DNA of 44,412 bases from UBA4416 sp031539425 (GCA_031539425.1 JAVKLI010000075.1:1-44412); one strand, 5' to 3'. Positions 1 to 7,954 are shown, counted from the stretch's first letter. Notes: generated from the letters alone by a model not told the origin. Numbers and translations: made by a program.

Positions 1-23
1 TAACTATGATATAAATAACAAAG

Positions 24-49
24 ACCTTTTTAACGCAAGTTAAAAGGGT
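24..49. terminator. hairpin terminator with GCAA loop
   Basis: An 11-bp stem (24-34 pairing with 39-49, one T-G wobble) closes a GCAA tetraloop and is followed by a T-rich run. It lies just past the stop codon of the minus-strand barrel remnant at 71 and could end transcripts from either side. Seen in sequence; the role is inferred. Confidence 0.55.
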
Positions 50-70
50 TTTAAATTATATTAAAGGGTA

Positions 71-149
71 TTAAAATTTAAAGCCTAAAAATTGTACTTT
101 TCTATTTGAAAAAGTGTATTTTTCTATTTGCGGATTATAAAACCAAAAT
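71..149 (-). pseudogene. C-terminal remnant of an outer-membrane beta-barrel protein
   Basis: On the minus strand about 25 codons read into the stop at 71-73 and end in KVQFLGFKF. An alternating hydrophobic last strand with a terminal Phe is the usual C-terminal signature of outer-membrane barrel proteins recognised by the BAM machinery. Recognisable sequence stops near position 149, exactly where coding sequence for a TonB receptor plug begins on the opposite strand. The rest of this gene is therefore absent, and only the last strand survives. The open frame continues to 286 only as antisense of the receptor. It could be the end of any TonB receptor or porin; too little remains to say which. 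Confidence 0.5.
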
Positions 150-2209
150 GATATAAATAAAGTATTACGAACAGTTGCTGGTGTTAATATAAGAGAAGAA
201 GAAGGTTTTGGGTTACGACCAAACATTGGCCTAAGGGGTACCTCAGTTAATCGTAGTTCAAAAATTACGCTGATGGAAGACGACATTTTAATTGCCCCTG
301 CGCCGTATGCAGATCCATCAGCCTATTATTTTCCATCGTTTGCACGTATGCAAGGCGTTGAAGTTTTAAAAGGAACGAGCCAAATAAAACATGGCCCCTA
401 CACCATTGGTGGTGCTATTAATTTACTTTCTACTGAAATTCCAAAATCGTTTGAAGGCTTTGCTCAGTTATCTTACGGTAGTTTTGGAACCAATCAACAG
501 CGTGTTTGGGTTGGCGATAGTAAAAATAATATAGATTATATGTTTGAATTTAACCGAATAGCTAGCAACGGCTTTAAGGAGCTTCCTATTGCAGCTAATA
601 CAGGCTTTGATAGAAGAGATATTATGGGAAAAATAAACTGGCGATTTGCACAAAATACAAAAGTACCACAATCATTAACACTTAAATATGTAAATACAAC
701 TGAAACAGCCAATGAATCTTACTTAGGGCTAACTTTTGATGATTTTAATAAAAATCCATATCAAAAATATGCGGCTACTCAAAAAGATTTACTAGAACTA
801 AAACATCAACATGTAGCCTTGTTTCATAAAATAACGTTCATAGAAAAACTAAAGATTAATACAACAGTGTACTATAATACCACGTTTAGAGATTGGGGAA
901 GAGTAAATGCTGTTGGCGGCGGAAAACAAGCAGTTTTAAATGTATTAGCAAACCCAACCTCTACACTATACTCAAACTCTTATGCAATAATGATGGGCAA
1001 AGCTAATGATGAAATTGTATATCAGGGGGCGTCAAGGTTTTATTCTTCTTACGGTATTCAAACTAATTTAAATTATGATTTTGAAATAGGAGCAATTAAA
1101 AACAACATACAAGTTGGTTTTAGATATCATCAAGATGTGGCAGATAGATACGCCACGCAAACTACGTATAGCATGGTAAATCAACAAATGATATTAACCA
1201 CACCAGGCGTAAAAGGAAATGCGGAAAATAGAATTCAAGAAGCTCAAGCCTTAGCGGCTTATATGCAATACGATGTAAAATATAAAAACCTTACCATAAC
1301 ACCTGGCATCCGCTTTGAACAAATCAAATTTAATTTTCAAAACTTTGGAAACTCAGATGTAACGCGTTTAAAAACCAATTTATTAACTGCAAAAAATGAT
1401 TTAAAGATCTTGTTAACTGGTATAAGCTCAAATTATAAAATAAACGAAACCATGAATGCTTTTGCTGGCGTACACCAAGGTTTTTCACCTCCAGGTATGC
1501 CATCTACAAACCCAATCATTACAAGCCAAGCCAAAGCAGAAACTGCTTTAAATTACGAGATGGGTTATCGTGTTAATTCAGAATCATTTAAACTACAAAT
1601 GGTGGGCTTTTTGAGCAATTATGATAACATTTTAGGTTCTGACAATTTATCATCAGGAGGCTTGGGTACTGGTAATATGTTTAATGCTGGACATTCCATT
1701 ATTCAAGGAATAGAGTTATCCGCTGTCTATAATTTAATGAATACCATAAATAAAGAATCCGCTTTTAAAATTCCGCTAAGTCTTGTATATACTTTTACAG
1801 ATGCTAAATTTAAAGATACCTTTGTAAATGCTGGTGGCGATTGGGCGTTATTAATAAAAACGATATAATTCCATTTATAACGCCTCATTTATTAACTGCA
1901 ATGATTGGAATTGAAAATGATAAGTTTGATATTACTTTTATTGCACGATATGCTGGGCAAACACGCACCAAATCTGGTCAAAACACAATAGTTATACCAG
2001 AACAAAGCGTTAACTATAATAATGTAAATACCATTGATCAATTTATTGTAGTAGATGCTTCTGTTAATTGGAAAATAAACAAATATCTTACAATATTTGG
2101 CACAGTAAACAACATGTTAAATTCTAAATACATAGTAGCTAACCAACCGCAGGGGTATTTAGCTGGAATGCCTTTATTTGCTAGCATTGGGTTAAAGGTG
2201 CGCTTTTAA
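150..2209 (+). pseudogene. TonB-dependent receptor (FecA-like), 5'-truncated and frameshifted
   Basis: The plug domain is clear: VLRTVAGVNIREEEGFGLRP followed by NIGLRGTSVNRSS and PYADPSAYYFP, the pattern of ferric-citrate/siderophore receptors of Bacteroidota. It continues into a long barrel and ends in SIGLKVRF, an aromatic C-terminus. Two lesions are visible. The frame has a stop at 138-140 and no start, signal peptide, carboxypeptidase-like domain or TonB box before the plug; the first in-frame Met is at 273. The frame is also lost at the GGG at 1843-1845: one extra base would join GGDW to GVINKNDIIPF, which continues to 2209. A functional product is unlikely because the signal peptide is missing, whatever the status of the frameshift. 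The stop lies 4 bases from the convergent stop of the next gene. Confidence 0.85.
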
Positions 2210-2213
2210 ATTA

Positions 2214-2789
2214 TTATACTTTTTTAATTATTACATTAATAACAATTAACAGTACTCCCGAAATACCTAATAAAATTAAGGTTTGTAGGGCTGATGGTAA
2301 AGTATTTGAATTATTTACTTTTGACACTGCCTCATGACTATTTAATAAAGTCGTTTCAAAATGTTTGTTTAAAAAATCTACCTCTTCCTGAAATGATACC
2401 CGGGTGATAGACTCTATAAAATCTTCGTTAGTTATTTTATAATACTTTCTACTTCCACTACAAAAATTAAAAATACCCTTTTGAGGAGCTGTAGCATTAC
2501 AATAAATAAGCCAGGTATCTCCTACTTGAATGCTAACTTTGCATGGATCGTTTAATTTGTATGATATTGTAAACTGTTTACTTACCTGCCCTTTAAATAA
2601 TTGTTGAACATTAAAATAAATATTTTCAAAATTTTGAGTTTGATTTACAGATACAACTTGCCCTTGAAAAATAGTATTGTATTTTGCTAACCCTTCTTTA
2701 TTAACCTTTATTAATGGGCACTGGCAAGCATATCCAGTATAAATACATTTAAATAAAATAATAATAAATAGATTTTTTTTAAAATTCAT
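2214..2789 (-). CDS. secreted TIMP/netrin-like (NTR) domain protein, membrane-anchored
   Basis: Small exported protein of about 191 residues. A hydrophobic signal peptide ends before ACQCP, so the mature protein would start near a Cys-x-Cys pair, as in TIMP/NTR-fold domains. It continues with a strand-rich section (TIFQGQVVSV) and further cysteines in DPCKV, IYCN and FCSG. A C-terminal transmembrane helix (TLILLGISGVLLIVINVII) with a Lys-Lys tail would anchor it. I chose the Met at 2789, just before the signal peptide; a Met four codons upstream is also possible. Either start overlaps the end of hutH, so the two are probably co-transcribed. Function is unknown; protease inhibition is only a family-level analogy. 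Confidence 0.7.
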   Translation of the reverse strand: MNFKKNLFIIILFKCIYTGYACQCPLIKVNKEGLAKYNTIFQGQVVSVNQTQNFENIYFNVQQLFKGQVSKQFTISYKLNDPCKVSIQVGDTWLIYCNATAPQKGIFNFCSGSRKYYKITNEDFIESITRVSFQEEVDFLNKHFETTLLNSHEAVSKVNNSNTLPSALQTLILLGISGVLLIVINVIIKKV

Positions 2790-4269
2790 ACTGTTGTACA
2801 AATTGAATACTGTTGCTTATATAATCATGAAGTATCGTATCCTCTTCTATAACAGGAATTTGTTGTTGAAAGTCAGTTATTATTTTTTCTAAATAGGGCG
2901 ATGATTTTAAAGGCCTTCTAAATGTAATAGCTTGAGAGGCATTAAGTAATTCTATAGCTAAAACTTTTTCTACATTTTCAATAACCTGTAAGCATTTAAC
3001 TGCGGCATTAGCACCCATACTTACATGATCTTCTTGCCCATTGCTAGATACTATACTGTCAACACTGGCAGGCGTACATAATTGCTTATTTTGAGAAACG
3101 ATACTAGCTGCTGTATATTGTGGTATCATAAAGCCTGAGTTTAACCCAGAATTTTTTATTAAAAATGCAGGTAAGTTTCTGTTGCCTGAAATTAATTGAT
3201 AGGTACGTCTTTCGGAAATATTAGCTAATTCGGCAGTGGCTATGGCTAAAAAATCTAAAGCTAAAGCAAGAGGTTGACCATGAAAATTACCACCAGATAA
3301 TATCTCGTTTTCGTTTGGAAAAATTGTTGGATTATCTGTAACTGAATTTATTTCGGTTGTAAACACAGATGACACGTAATTTAAAGTGTCTTTAGAAGCG
3401 CCGTGTACTTGAGGAATACAGCGAAAAGAGTAGGGGTCTTGTACTTGTTGTTTTTTTTGATTAATGATTTGACTGCCGTTTAAATAGGTTCTCATGTTTT
3501 TTGCAGTTTCTATTTGTCCGTTGTGTGGCCTTATATCATGCAATTTTTGATCAAATGGAGCTGCTACGCCATCAAAGGCTTCTAAAGATATGGCTGCAAT
3601 GATATCAGAAGTTTTATTTAATTTTTTGGCTTTTATGGTGCTATAAATGGCATAAGCCGACATAAACTGGGTTCCATTAAGAAGCGCCAAACCTTCTTTT
3701 GATTTTAGTGCTATAGGTTGTAGCTTGTGTTCTTTTAAAGCCTCTATAGCCTCCATTACTTCCCCATTATAATATACTTTTCCTAATCCTAAAAGCGGTA
3801 GCACTAAATGCGCTAACGGAGCCAAATCACCACTGGCACCAAGAGAGCCTTGTTCATAAATTACAGGTAAAATATCTAAATTATATAATTCTATTAGCCG
3901 TTCTACGGTGCATAATTGTACCCCGCTGTTTCCGTATGATAAAGACTGTACTTTTAATAACAGCATCAATTTTATTATTTCTGTTGGCACTTTGTTACCA
4001 ATACCACAAGCATGAGATACAATTAAATTATATTGCAATTTTTCTAACTCATTATCAGGAATAATAATATTGCATAACGACCCAAATCCTGTGTTAATTC
4101 CATATACCGGAGCATTAGCGTTTTTTAAGTTATCATCAAGATATGCTCTACCTTTAGTAATAGCTTGAATGGCATCTGGGGAAAGGCTTAATAATAGTTT
4201 TTTAGATACTATAGTTTCAATGTCTTCTATGTTTAATTTATTTTTTGGGTTAATTACAAATCTTATCAT
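2779..4269 (-). CDS. hutH: histidine ammonia-lyase
   Basis: Deaminates L-histidine to trans-urocanate, the first step of histidine degradation, in the cytoplasm. At 496 residues it has the family's normal length. The Ala-Ser-Gly triad that cyclises to the MIO prosthetic group is at 145-147 in GSLGASGDLAPLAHL, the catalytic-loop Tyr is in VYGINTGFG (56-64), and SHACGIG (85-91) carries the His that favours histidine over tyrosine or phenylalanine in this family. No other hut gene is in the window. It is followed by the overlapping NTR-like gene on the same strand. Upstream, after 16 bases, lies a leftover 3' end of prmC, which suggests that prmC and hutH were once adjacent. Confidence 0.93.
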   Translation of the reverse strand: MIRFVINPKNKLNIEDIETIVSKKLLLSLSPDAIQAITKGRAYLDDNLKNANAPVYGINTGFGSLCNIIIPDNELEKLQYNLIVSHACGIGNKVPTEIIKLMLLLKVQSLSYGNSGVQLCTVERLIELYNLDILPVIYEQGSLGASGDLAPLAHLVLPLLGLGKVYYNGEVMEAIEALKEHKLQPIALKSKEGLALLNGTQFMSAYAIYSTIKAKKLNKTSDIIAAISLEAFDGVAAPFDQKLHDIRPHNGQIETAKNMRTYLNGSQIINQKKQQVQDPYSFRCIPQVHGASKDTLNYVSSVFTTEINSVTDNPTIFPNENEILSGGNFHGQPLALALDFLAIATAELANISERRTYQLISGNRNLPAFLIKNSGLNSGFMIPQYTAASIVSQNKQLCTPASVDSIVSSNGQEDHVSMGANAAVKCLQVIENVEKVLAIELLNASQAITFRRPLKSSPYLEKIITDFQQQIPVIEEDTILHDYISNSIQFVQQYEF

Positions 4270-4285
4270 ATCAAATTTGATGTTT

Positions 4286-4351
4286 TTATTTTTTTTGAGG
4301 GTCTAAAAATCGCATTTTGCCGCTCATATTGCTTATTAAATTAATTATTTC
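4286..4351 (-). pseudogene. duplicated 3' end of prmC (possible attachment-site-like repeat)
   Basis: Minus-strand codons ending at the stop 4286-4288 read INLISNMSGKMRFLDPQKK, against INLIADMSGKLRFLEAQKK at the end of the intact prmC (8123-8188). By eye about 55 of 66 bases match in the same orientation. Nothing else of prmC is present here. The two copies are direct repeats enclosing the accessory block 4.35-8.12 kb. Confidence 0.75.
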
Positions 4352-4353
4352 TT

Positions 4354-4394
4354 CCCCACCAATGCCTCCAATGCCTTTATCCGTAAGTCTTTTT
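4354..4394. repeat. 41-bp direct repeat, copy 1
   Basis: Matches 5063-5103 at 40 of 41 positions in the same orientation. On the minus strand it can read KDLRIKALEALVG. It covers the last codons of the small PIN-partner gene and abuts the prmC 3' remnant. It is probably a leftover of the 3' end of an XRE-type gene like the one next to copy 2. Confidence 0.8.
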
Positions 4395-4556
4395 AGGTGA
4401 GGAGTTTGAATTGATATGTTTTAAAGTTCTTTTATTAATATATTCTTTAAACTCAATAAAACTCATGTGCTGGGTTTCTTGGCTAATTTTTCCTTTAATT
4501 TCTCTAAAAAACTTTACAGTATGAAAGTTTTTTTGTTCAATGTCTAATTTATGCAT
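4377..4556 (-). CDS. small partner (putative antitoxin) of the PIN-domain protein
   Basis: A 59-codon frame whose ATG lies inside the last codons of the PIN gene (start at 4556, PIN stop at 4549), the coupled arrangement typical of a two-gene cassette. The product begins MHKLDIEQKNFHTVKFFREI and contains KISQETQHMSFIEFKEYINK. A short charged protein with a V-K-F-x-R motif and a Met-x-x-x-Glu-Phe-x-x-Tyr stretch is the kind of partner found beside PIN proteins of this class. The last ten codons run into the 41-bp repeat, so the native C-terminus may have been replaced by recombination. Assignment as antitoxin rests on position and general composition, not on a recognised domain. Confidence 0.55.
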   Translation of the reverse strand: MHKLDIEQKNFHTVKFFREIKGKISQETQHMSFIEFKEYINKRTLKHINSNSSPKKTYG

Positions 4557-5010
4557 TTGAAATTATTTCTTTACGTGAACGTATATCTAATTGGATATAA
4601 CCGTTTTTTAAATTCACTGCGTTATAACCCTTAATTCTAAAAACATTTACAATGTGTTTAAAGTTCCAACTTACTAAATAGTCAGCTTTATAAACAGTGG
4701 CGCAGGCAATGTGCCTGCAGTCATTTAAACTGGTTTCGCCAACAACTTGTTCATTAATGTATTGAGTAGCAAGTTGATTTATCTCTTCCGTTATTTCTAC
4801 AAATTCTGTTTTAGTTTTATCTAACTGTAAAAAGTAATTTTTAACAATCTCTGGGGCTCCTTCTAATTCAAGTTCAGAAAGATCAGAATAAACGCATATT
4901 AATTCTCCAGCTTTAACCATATTGAACAGTAAATTTGTAACTGATTGAAATTCTAAATCAAAAATTCCTCCAAAAACAGAAGTATCAAAATATAATCTTG
5001 GAATTTTCAT
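4549..5010 (-). CDS. PIN-domain protein (putative toxin nuclease)
   Basis: At 153 residues this is a single PIN domain, a fold of Mg-dependent RNases such as VapC. Acidic residues that would form the metal site are visible: Asp9 in LYFDTSVFGG, Glu46/Glu48 in the helix SELELEGAP, Asp97 in TSLNDCRHIACA, and Asp110 before YLVSWNFKHI. The final Trp-Asn-Phe-Lys-His motif is typical of a PIN subgroup common in Bacteroidota and cyanobacteria. The small downstream gene overlaps its stop and is the probable antidote. It sits in the accessory island near an XRE regulator. Target RNA is unknown, and a role outside toxin-antitoxin action cannot be excluded. Confidence 0.75.
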   Translation of the reverse strand: MKIPRLYFDTSVFGGIFDLEFQSVTNLLFNMVKAGELICVYSDLSELELEGAPEIVKNYFLQLDKTKTEFVEITEEINQLATQYINEQVVGETSLNDCRHIACATVYKADYLVSWNFKHIVNVFRIKGYNAVNLKNGYIQLDIRSRKEIISNA

Positions 5011-5062
5011 TGTTTAAAAATACTCAGTTTATTTTAATAAGCTTTACTTCTTTTTATTTTAT

Positions 5063-5103
5063 CCCCACCAATGCCTCCAAAGCCTTTATCCGTAAGTCTT
5101 TTT
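5063..5103. repeat. 41-bp direct repeat, copy 2
   Basis: Second copy of the repeat at 4354-4394, differing at one base. On the minus strand it lies just downstream of the XRE gene and can read LLSEKDLRIKALEALVGIK before a stop, in a frame shifted from the regulator's. It may encode the original C-terminal tail of an XRE-type protein. Confidence 0.8.
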
Positions 5104-5136
5104 CAGATAAGAGTTTTTGCGTTAGAGTGTTATTTT

Positions 5137-5516
5137 TTATTTTAACTCTAACTGTTTACGTAAATAAGCTATTTCGTCTTGGTATGCTTTTACTAATTTG
5201 TTTACTATATCTTTATTTTCTTGATATAAGTGTTGCGTTTCTTGTTGATAACCAACAGCGTTATCTTTTAAAGTTTGATTAAAATAAGTCCCATTTTTAA
5301 TCTCAATTAAATCGTTAAGCGGCACATCTAACACTTTTTGAATTTCGAGCAATTTGGCAAGTGAAATATTATTAAAATTATTTTCTATTTTATTGTAACC
5401 AGAAACGGACATTTTAAGCATTTCTGAAACGTATTCCATTGAATAACCTTTTTTGTTTCGAATTTCCTTAATTTTTGTAACTACTTTTTTACCTGTTCAG
5501 CAATTGATTTTTCCAT
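5137..5516 (-). pseudogene. XRE-family HTH regulator, frameshifted near its N-terminus
   Basis: The long frame begins at a Met at 5439 (MEYVSEMLKMSVSGYNKIEN), in the middle of the helix-turn-helix. The missing part is directly upstream in another frame: from ATG at 5514-5516, MEKSIAEQVKK, then after one added A in the six-A run (T6 at 5485-5490 on the plus strand) VVTKIKEIRNKKGYS joins MEYVSEM. Restored, it is a normal XRE regulator of about 125 residues with a C-terminal coiled coil (KLVKAYQDEIAYLRKQLEL). It is divergent from the double-glycine peptide gene, and its start codon lies in one of two direct repeats, so autoregulation and control of the peptide gene are plausible. The indel may be an assembly error or a real mutation. 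Confidence 0.75.
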
Positions 5517-5570
5517 ATAAGTGTAAATTATTTCCGTAAAAGCAACAATTTATCCACATAAGTGTAAATA
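5513..5570. promoter_or_regulatory. pair of direct repeats in the XRE/peptide intergenic region
   Basis: Two near-identical 17-mers, 5513-5529 and 5554-5570 (core ATAAGTGTAAAT), start 41 bp apart, about four helical turns. The first overlaps the regulator's start codon. Same-phase spacing between divergent genes fits paired operator sites for the XRE protein. The repeat is seen; the operator role is inferred. Confidence 0.45.
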
Positions 5571-5594
5571 TTTTTAAACCCACCGCTATACCTT

Positions 5595-5622
5595 CGTGTA
5601 AAGCCTCACACGGTTTAAGGCT
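5595..5622 (+). promoter_or_regulatory. possible leader with alternative hairpins before the peptide gene
   Basis: CGTGT (5595-5599) can pair with ACACG (5608-5612), while AGCCT (5602-5606) can pair with AGGCT (5618-5622). The two short stems overlap and exclude each other, and they lie 25-50 bases before the peptide start. TACCTTCG at 5589-5596 differs by one base from the Bacteroidota -7 consensus TAnnTTTG. The stems are short, so this is weak. Confidence 0.25.
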
Positions 5623-5646
5623 ATAACAAATAAAAAAATATATAAT

Positions 5647-5850
5647 ATGAAAACGAACAAAATGAGTTTAGCTGAATTTGCAGCTAAAACAGTTATTGCA
5701 ACTGAAAAACAAATTGCAATTTTAGGGGGGAAACCTAAACCTATATCTAAACCAAAGCCAAAACCACAACCTTCTGGCCCAATTGCTGTCCCAACTGGTG
5801 GACCAGGTAGCCAACCAAGACCAAAATTTTGGGATGATGATGTTGACTAG
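5647..5850 (+). CDS. double-glycine leader peptide, putative secreted/RiPP-type precursor
   Basis: A 67-residue peptide. Residues 1-28 look like a GG leader (MSLAEFAAKTVIATEKQ then ILGG), the type cleaved after Gly-Gly by C39 peptidase domains. The 39-residue remainder is rich in Pro and Lys (repeated Lys-Pro), contains PTGGPGSQPRP and ends FWDDDVD; it has no Cys and only four Ser/Thr. Thioether, lanthionine or disulfide chemistry is therefore excluded, and the mature product may be a linear, very basic peptide with an acidic tail. A strong terminator follows directly. A C39-domain exporter gene lies 1.3 kb downstream and an XRE gene lies divergently upstream. No modification enzyme is visible. 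Function could be bacteriocin or signal; I do not recognise the core. Confidence 0.7.
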   Translation: MKTNKMSLAEFAAKTVIATEKQIAILGGKPKPISKPKPKPQPSGPIAVPTGGPGSQPRPKFWDDDVD

Positions 5851-5865
5851 TCACCCTTTATATTT

Positions 5866-5895
5866 AACCTCAGTTAAGATTTAACTGAGGTTTTT
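5866..5895 (+). terminator. strong Rho-independent terminator after the peptide gene
   Basis: A perfect 12-bp stem (5866-5877 with 5881-5892) around a 3-base loop, followed by a T run. It isolates the peptide transcript from the downstream lipoprotein and exporter genes, which would allow a much higher dose of precursor than of export machinery. Confidence 0.9.
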
Positions 5896-5934
5896 ATTAT
5901 TATTTTAGAGTAACTATCTTAAAACATCTTTGTT

Positions 5935-7099
5935 ATGTTAAAAAAAAAACATTCTGTTTGCCATATTATACTTTTTTACTTTTTGTAATCCTCAAAAAAA
6001 TCAGAATAAACTGGATGGTGAATTTGATTTTGAATTTAAAGAAACAGAAATGTCATACATCTATAATTGTAAAGATTGTGGAGAAATTACAACACTACTA
6101 AGGCAGTATCATTATGGTTACAATAGTTGGGATAGTTTAGATATAGTTTTAGACACAACTTATTACGACCTTTATACATCATTAGACCAAGCATTAAGAG
6201 GAGAATTATATTTTTATAGTAAATATAAATTAACAGCTCATTTAATTAATATCAACCAAAATATAGACTCTAGTTACATAGCTAAAGTTATGTACAGTTA
6301 TAGTGATAATGAAAAAACAGATTATTTTATGATGTATAATTTTTATATAAAAAAAAATACAAGTGGATTATTAAAATTAGTTCCATACATAGAATATTCA
6401 AAACGATTTTACACAAAACACATTGCTCATAATATTGAATTTTATCAACCTGTTGATAAAAAATTGTCTGTAAAAAATTTAATAAAATTAAATAATCATA
6501 ATGATAGTGTTGCAAACTTTTTTGAGGTAAATAAAGAAGATATCATATTCTATTTTACTAAAAGTTTAAAAGAAGCTTATCAAATAGTTGGATTTGATTG
6601 TTTCTATAAAATGAACCTAAACGATATAGATGCAAATAAATATGCCTTTGTAGACCCAATTAATTGCATAGTTTTTTCACCAAATTTAACCGTATTTAAA
6701 CATGAATTGGTGCATATATATACCCAAAAGAAATTTCCTTATAAATGGAATTATTGGGTTTTCGAAGGTTTGGCAACTTTTATAGCTGGCTCTTTAACTC
6801 AAAGTTTAGATGTTGATTTAAAAAAAGTATCTGAGCACATGAAAATGAACAGAAACATAAATTTTGAAAATATATTTGATTATAAAGGCCAACAAGTGGA
6901 TGTTGAAACAAGTTATATGTATACTTTTTTTGGCTTATTGTGTAAGTTAGTTTATGAAAAAGAAGGCAAAAAAGGGCTGTTTGATTTTATAAGTTCTGGA
7001 ACTAAGCAGGAGGATGTATACAAAGCCATAAAAAAACATTTAGGATATGACAAGGCTGATGTAAATAGAAAGTTAAGATTAAAAATATTAGAATATTAA
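5935..7099 (+). CDS. lipoprotein with HExxH gluzincin-like domain; signal peptide out of frame
   Basis: The long frame (from Met 6050, 349 residues) carries HELVH at 218-222 and a third candidate zinc ligand Glu239 in WVFEGLATF, the gluzincin arrangement seen in peptidase-MA-like proteins. The true N-terminus lies upstream: ATG at 5935, then a run of ten A (5940-5949). With nine A it would read MLKKNILFAILYFFTFCNPQ, a lipoprotein signal peptide with Cys after Thr-Phe, joining KNQNKLDGEFDFEF and the main frame. As written the signal peptide is out of frame by one base. It lies between the peptide precursor and its presumed exporter, so it may process or sense the peptide, or be unrelated. The metalloprotease call is motif-based; the N-terminal half is unrecognised. 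Confidence 0.7.
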
Positions 7100-7111
7100 T
7101 TTTTTATTTGG

Positions 7112-7954
7112 ATGTCTTTCCCCCACTACCACCAACCCGATGAGATGGCCTGTGGGGCAACTTGTTTGCGTATGGTGGCTAAGCATTATGGCAAAAGCCT
7201 AAGTTTACCCAACATACTGCAGCTAAGCGGCACCACCCGCAAAGGTGCCAATTTGCAAGGCCTTAGCCAAGCTGCCGAAACAATAAGTTTGCGTACCTTG
7301 GGTGTAAAAATACCCTATAACAAACTGGTAGAAGATGCCCCGCTGCCCTGCATAGCCCACTGGAACCAAAACCACCTTGTGGTGCTTTATAAAATAAAAA
7401 AAGATACCCTATACATTGCCGACCCTGCCCATGGGCTACTTACCTACAGCAAAGCCGAATTTTTAAAATATTGGGTTAGCGATGGGCACGATGAAGGCGT
7501 GCTGCTGCTGCTAGAGCCCACCCCCGCTTTTTATACCGAAGAGGCTGAGGATAAAGATAAAAACAAACACAACTTTTCGTTTTTATACAGCTATTTGTTA
7601 AAACACCAAAAGGCTATAGTGCAGCTATTTATAGGCCTTATGGCGGGTAGTGTGTTGCAGCTCATTTTTCCTTTTCTTACCAAAAGCATTATAGATATTG
7701 GTGTTCAAAATAAAGACCTGCACTTTATTTACCTCATTTTGTTGGCCCAACTCATGGTGTTTTTTGGGCGTATGAGCATAGAGGTTATTCGTAATTACAT
7801 ACTCATGCATGTGAGTAGCCGCATTAATATAGCCTTGGCAAGTGATTTTTTTGTAAAACTCATGAAGCTGCCCATCCGCTATTTTGACACCAAAATGACT
7901 GGCGATATTATGCAGCGGATCAGCGATAAACGCCGCATTGAGAGCTTTTTAACA
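7112..7954 (+). pseudogene. C39-peptidase ABC exporter, truncated before the ATPase
   Basis: N-terminal C39 peptidase domain with its machinery intact: Gln8 (oxyanion), Cys14 in DEMACGATCLR, His88 in NQNHLVVLY and Asp104 in IADPAHG. Such domains cut GG leaders during export. After about residue 165 the first helices of an ABC exporter membrane domain follow (VQLFIGLMAGSVLQLIFPFL, then YLILLAQLMVFFGRMSIEVI), reaching the conserved DIMQRISDKRRIESFLT. There homology ends near 7954; the remaining membrane helices and the whole ATPase are missing, where family members exceed 700 residues. Base composition is strikingly GC-rich (33 of 60 bases at 7321-7380, against 13 of 60 at 6541-6600), which suggests a different origin from its neighbours. 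It cannot power export alone, but the protease domain may fold. Confidence 0.88.

Noticed and set aside
71..286. A complete 71-residue minus-strand gene
   Set aside because: Only the last ~25 residues look like protein; the rest is antisense of the receptor plug.
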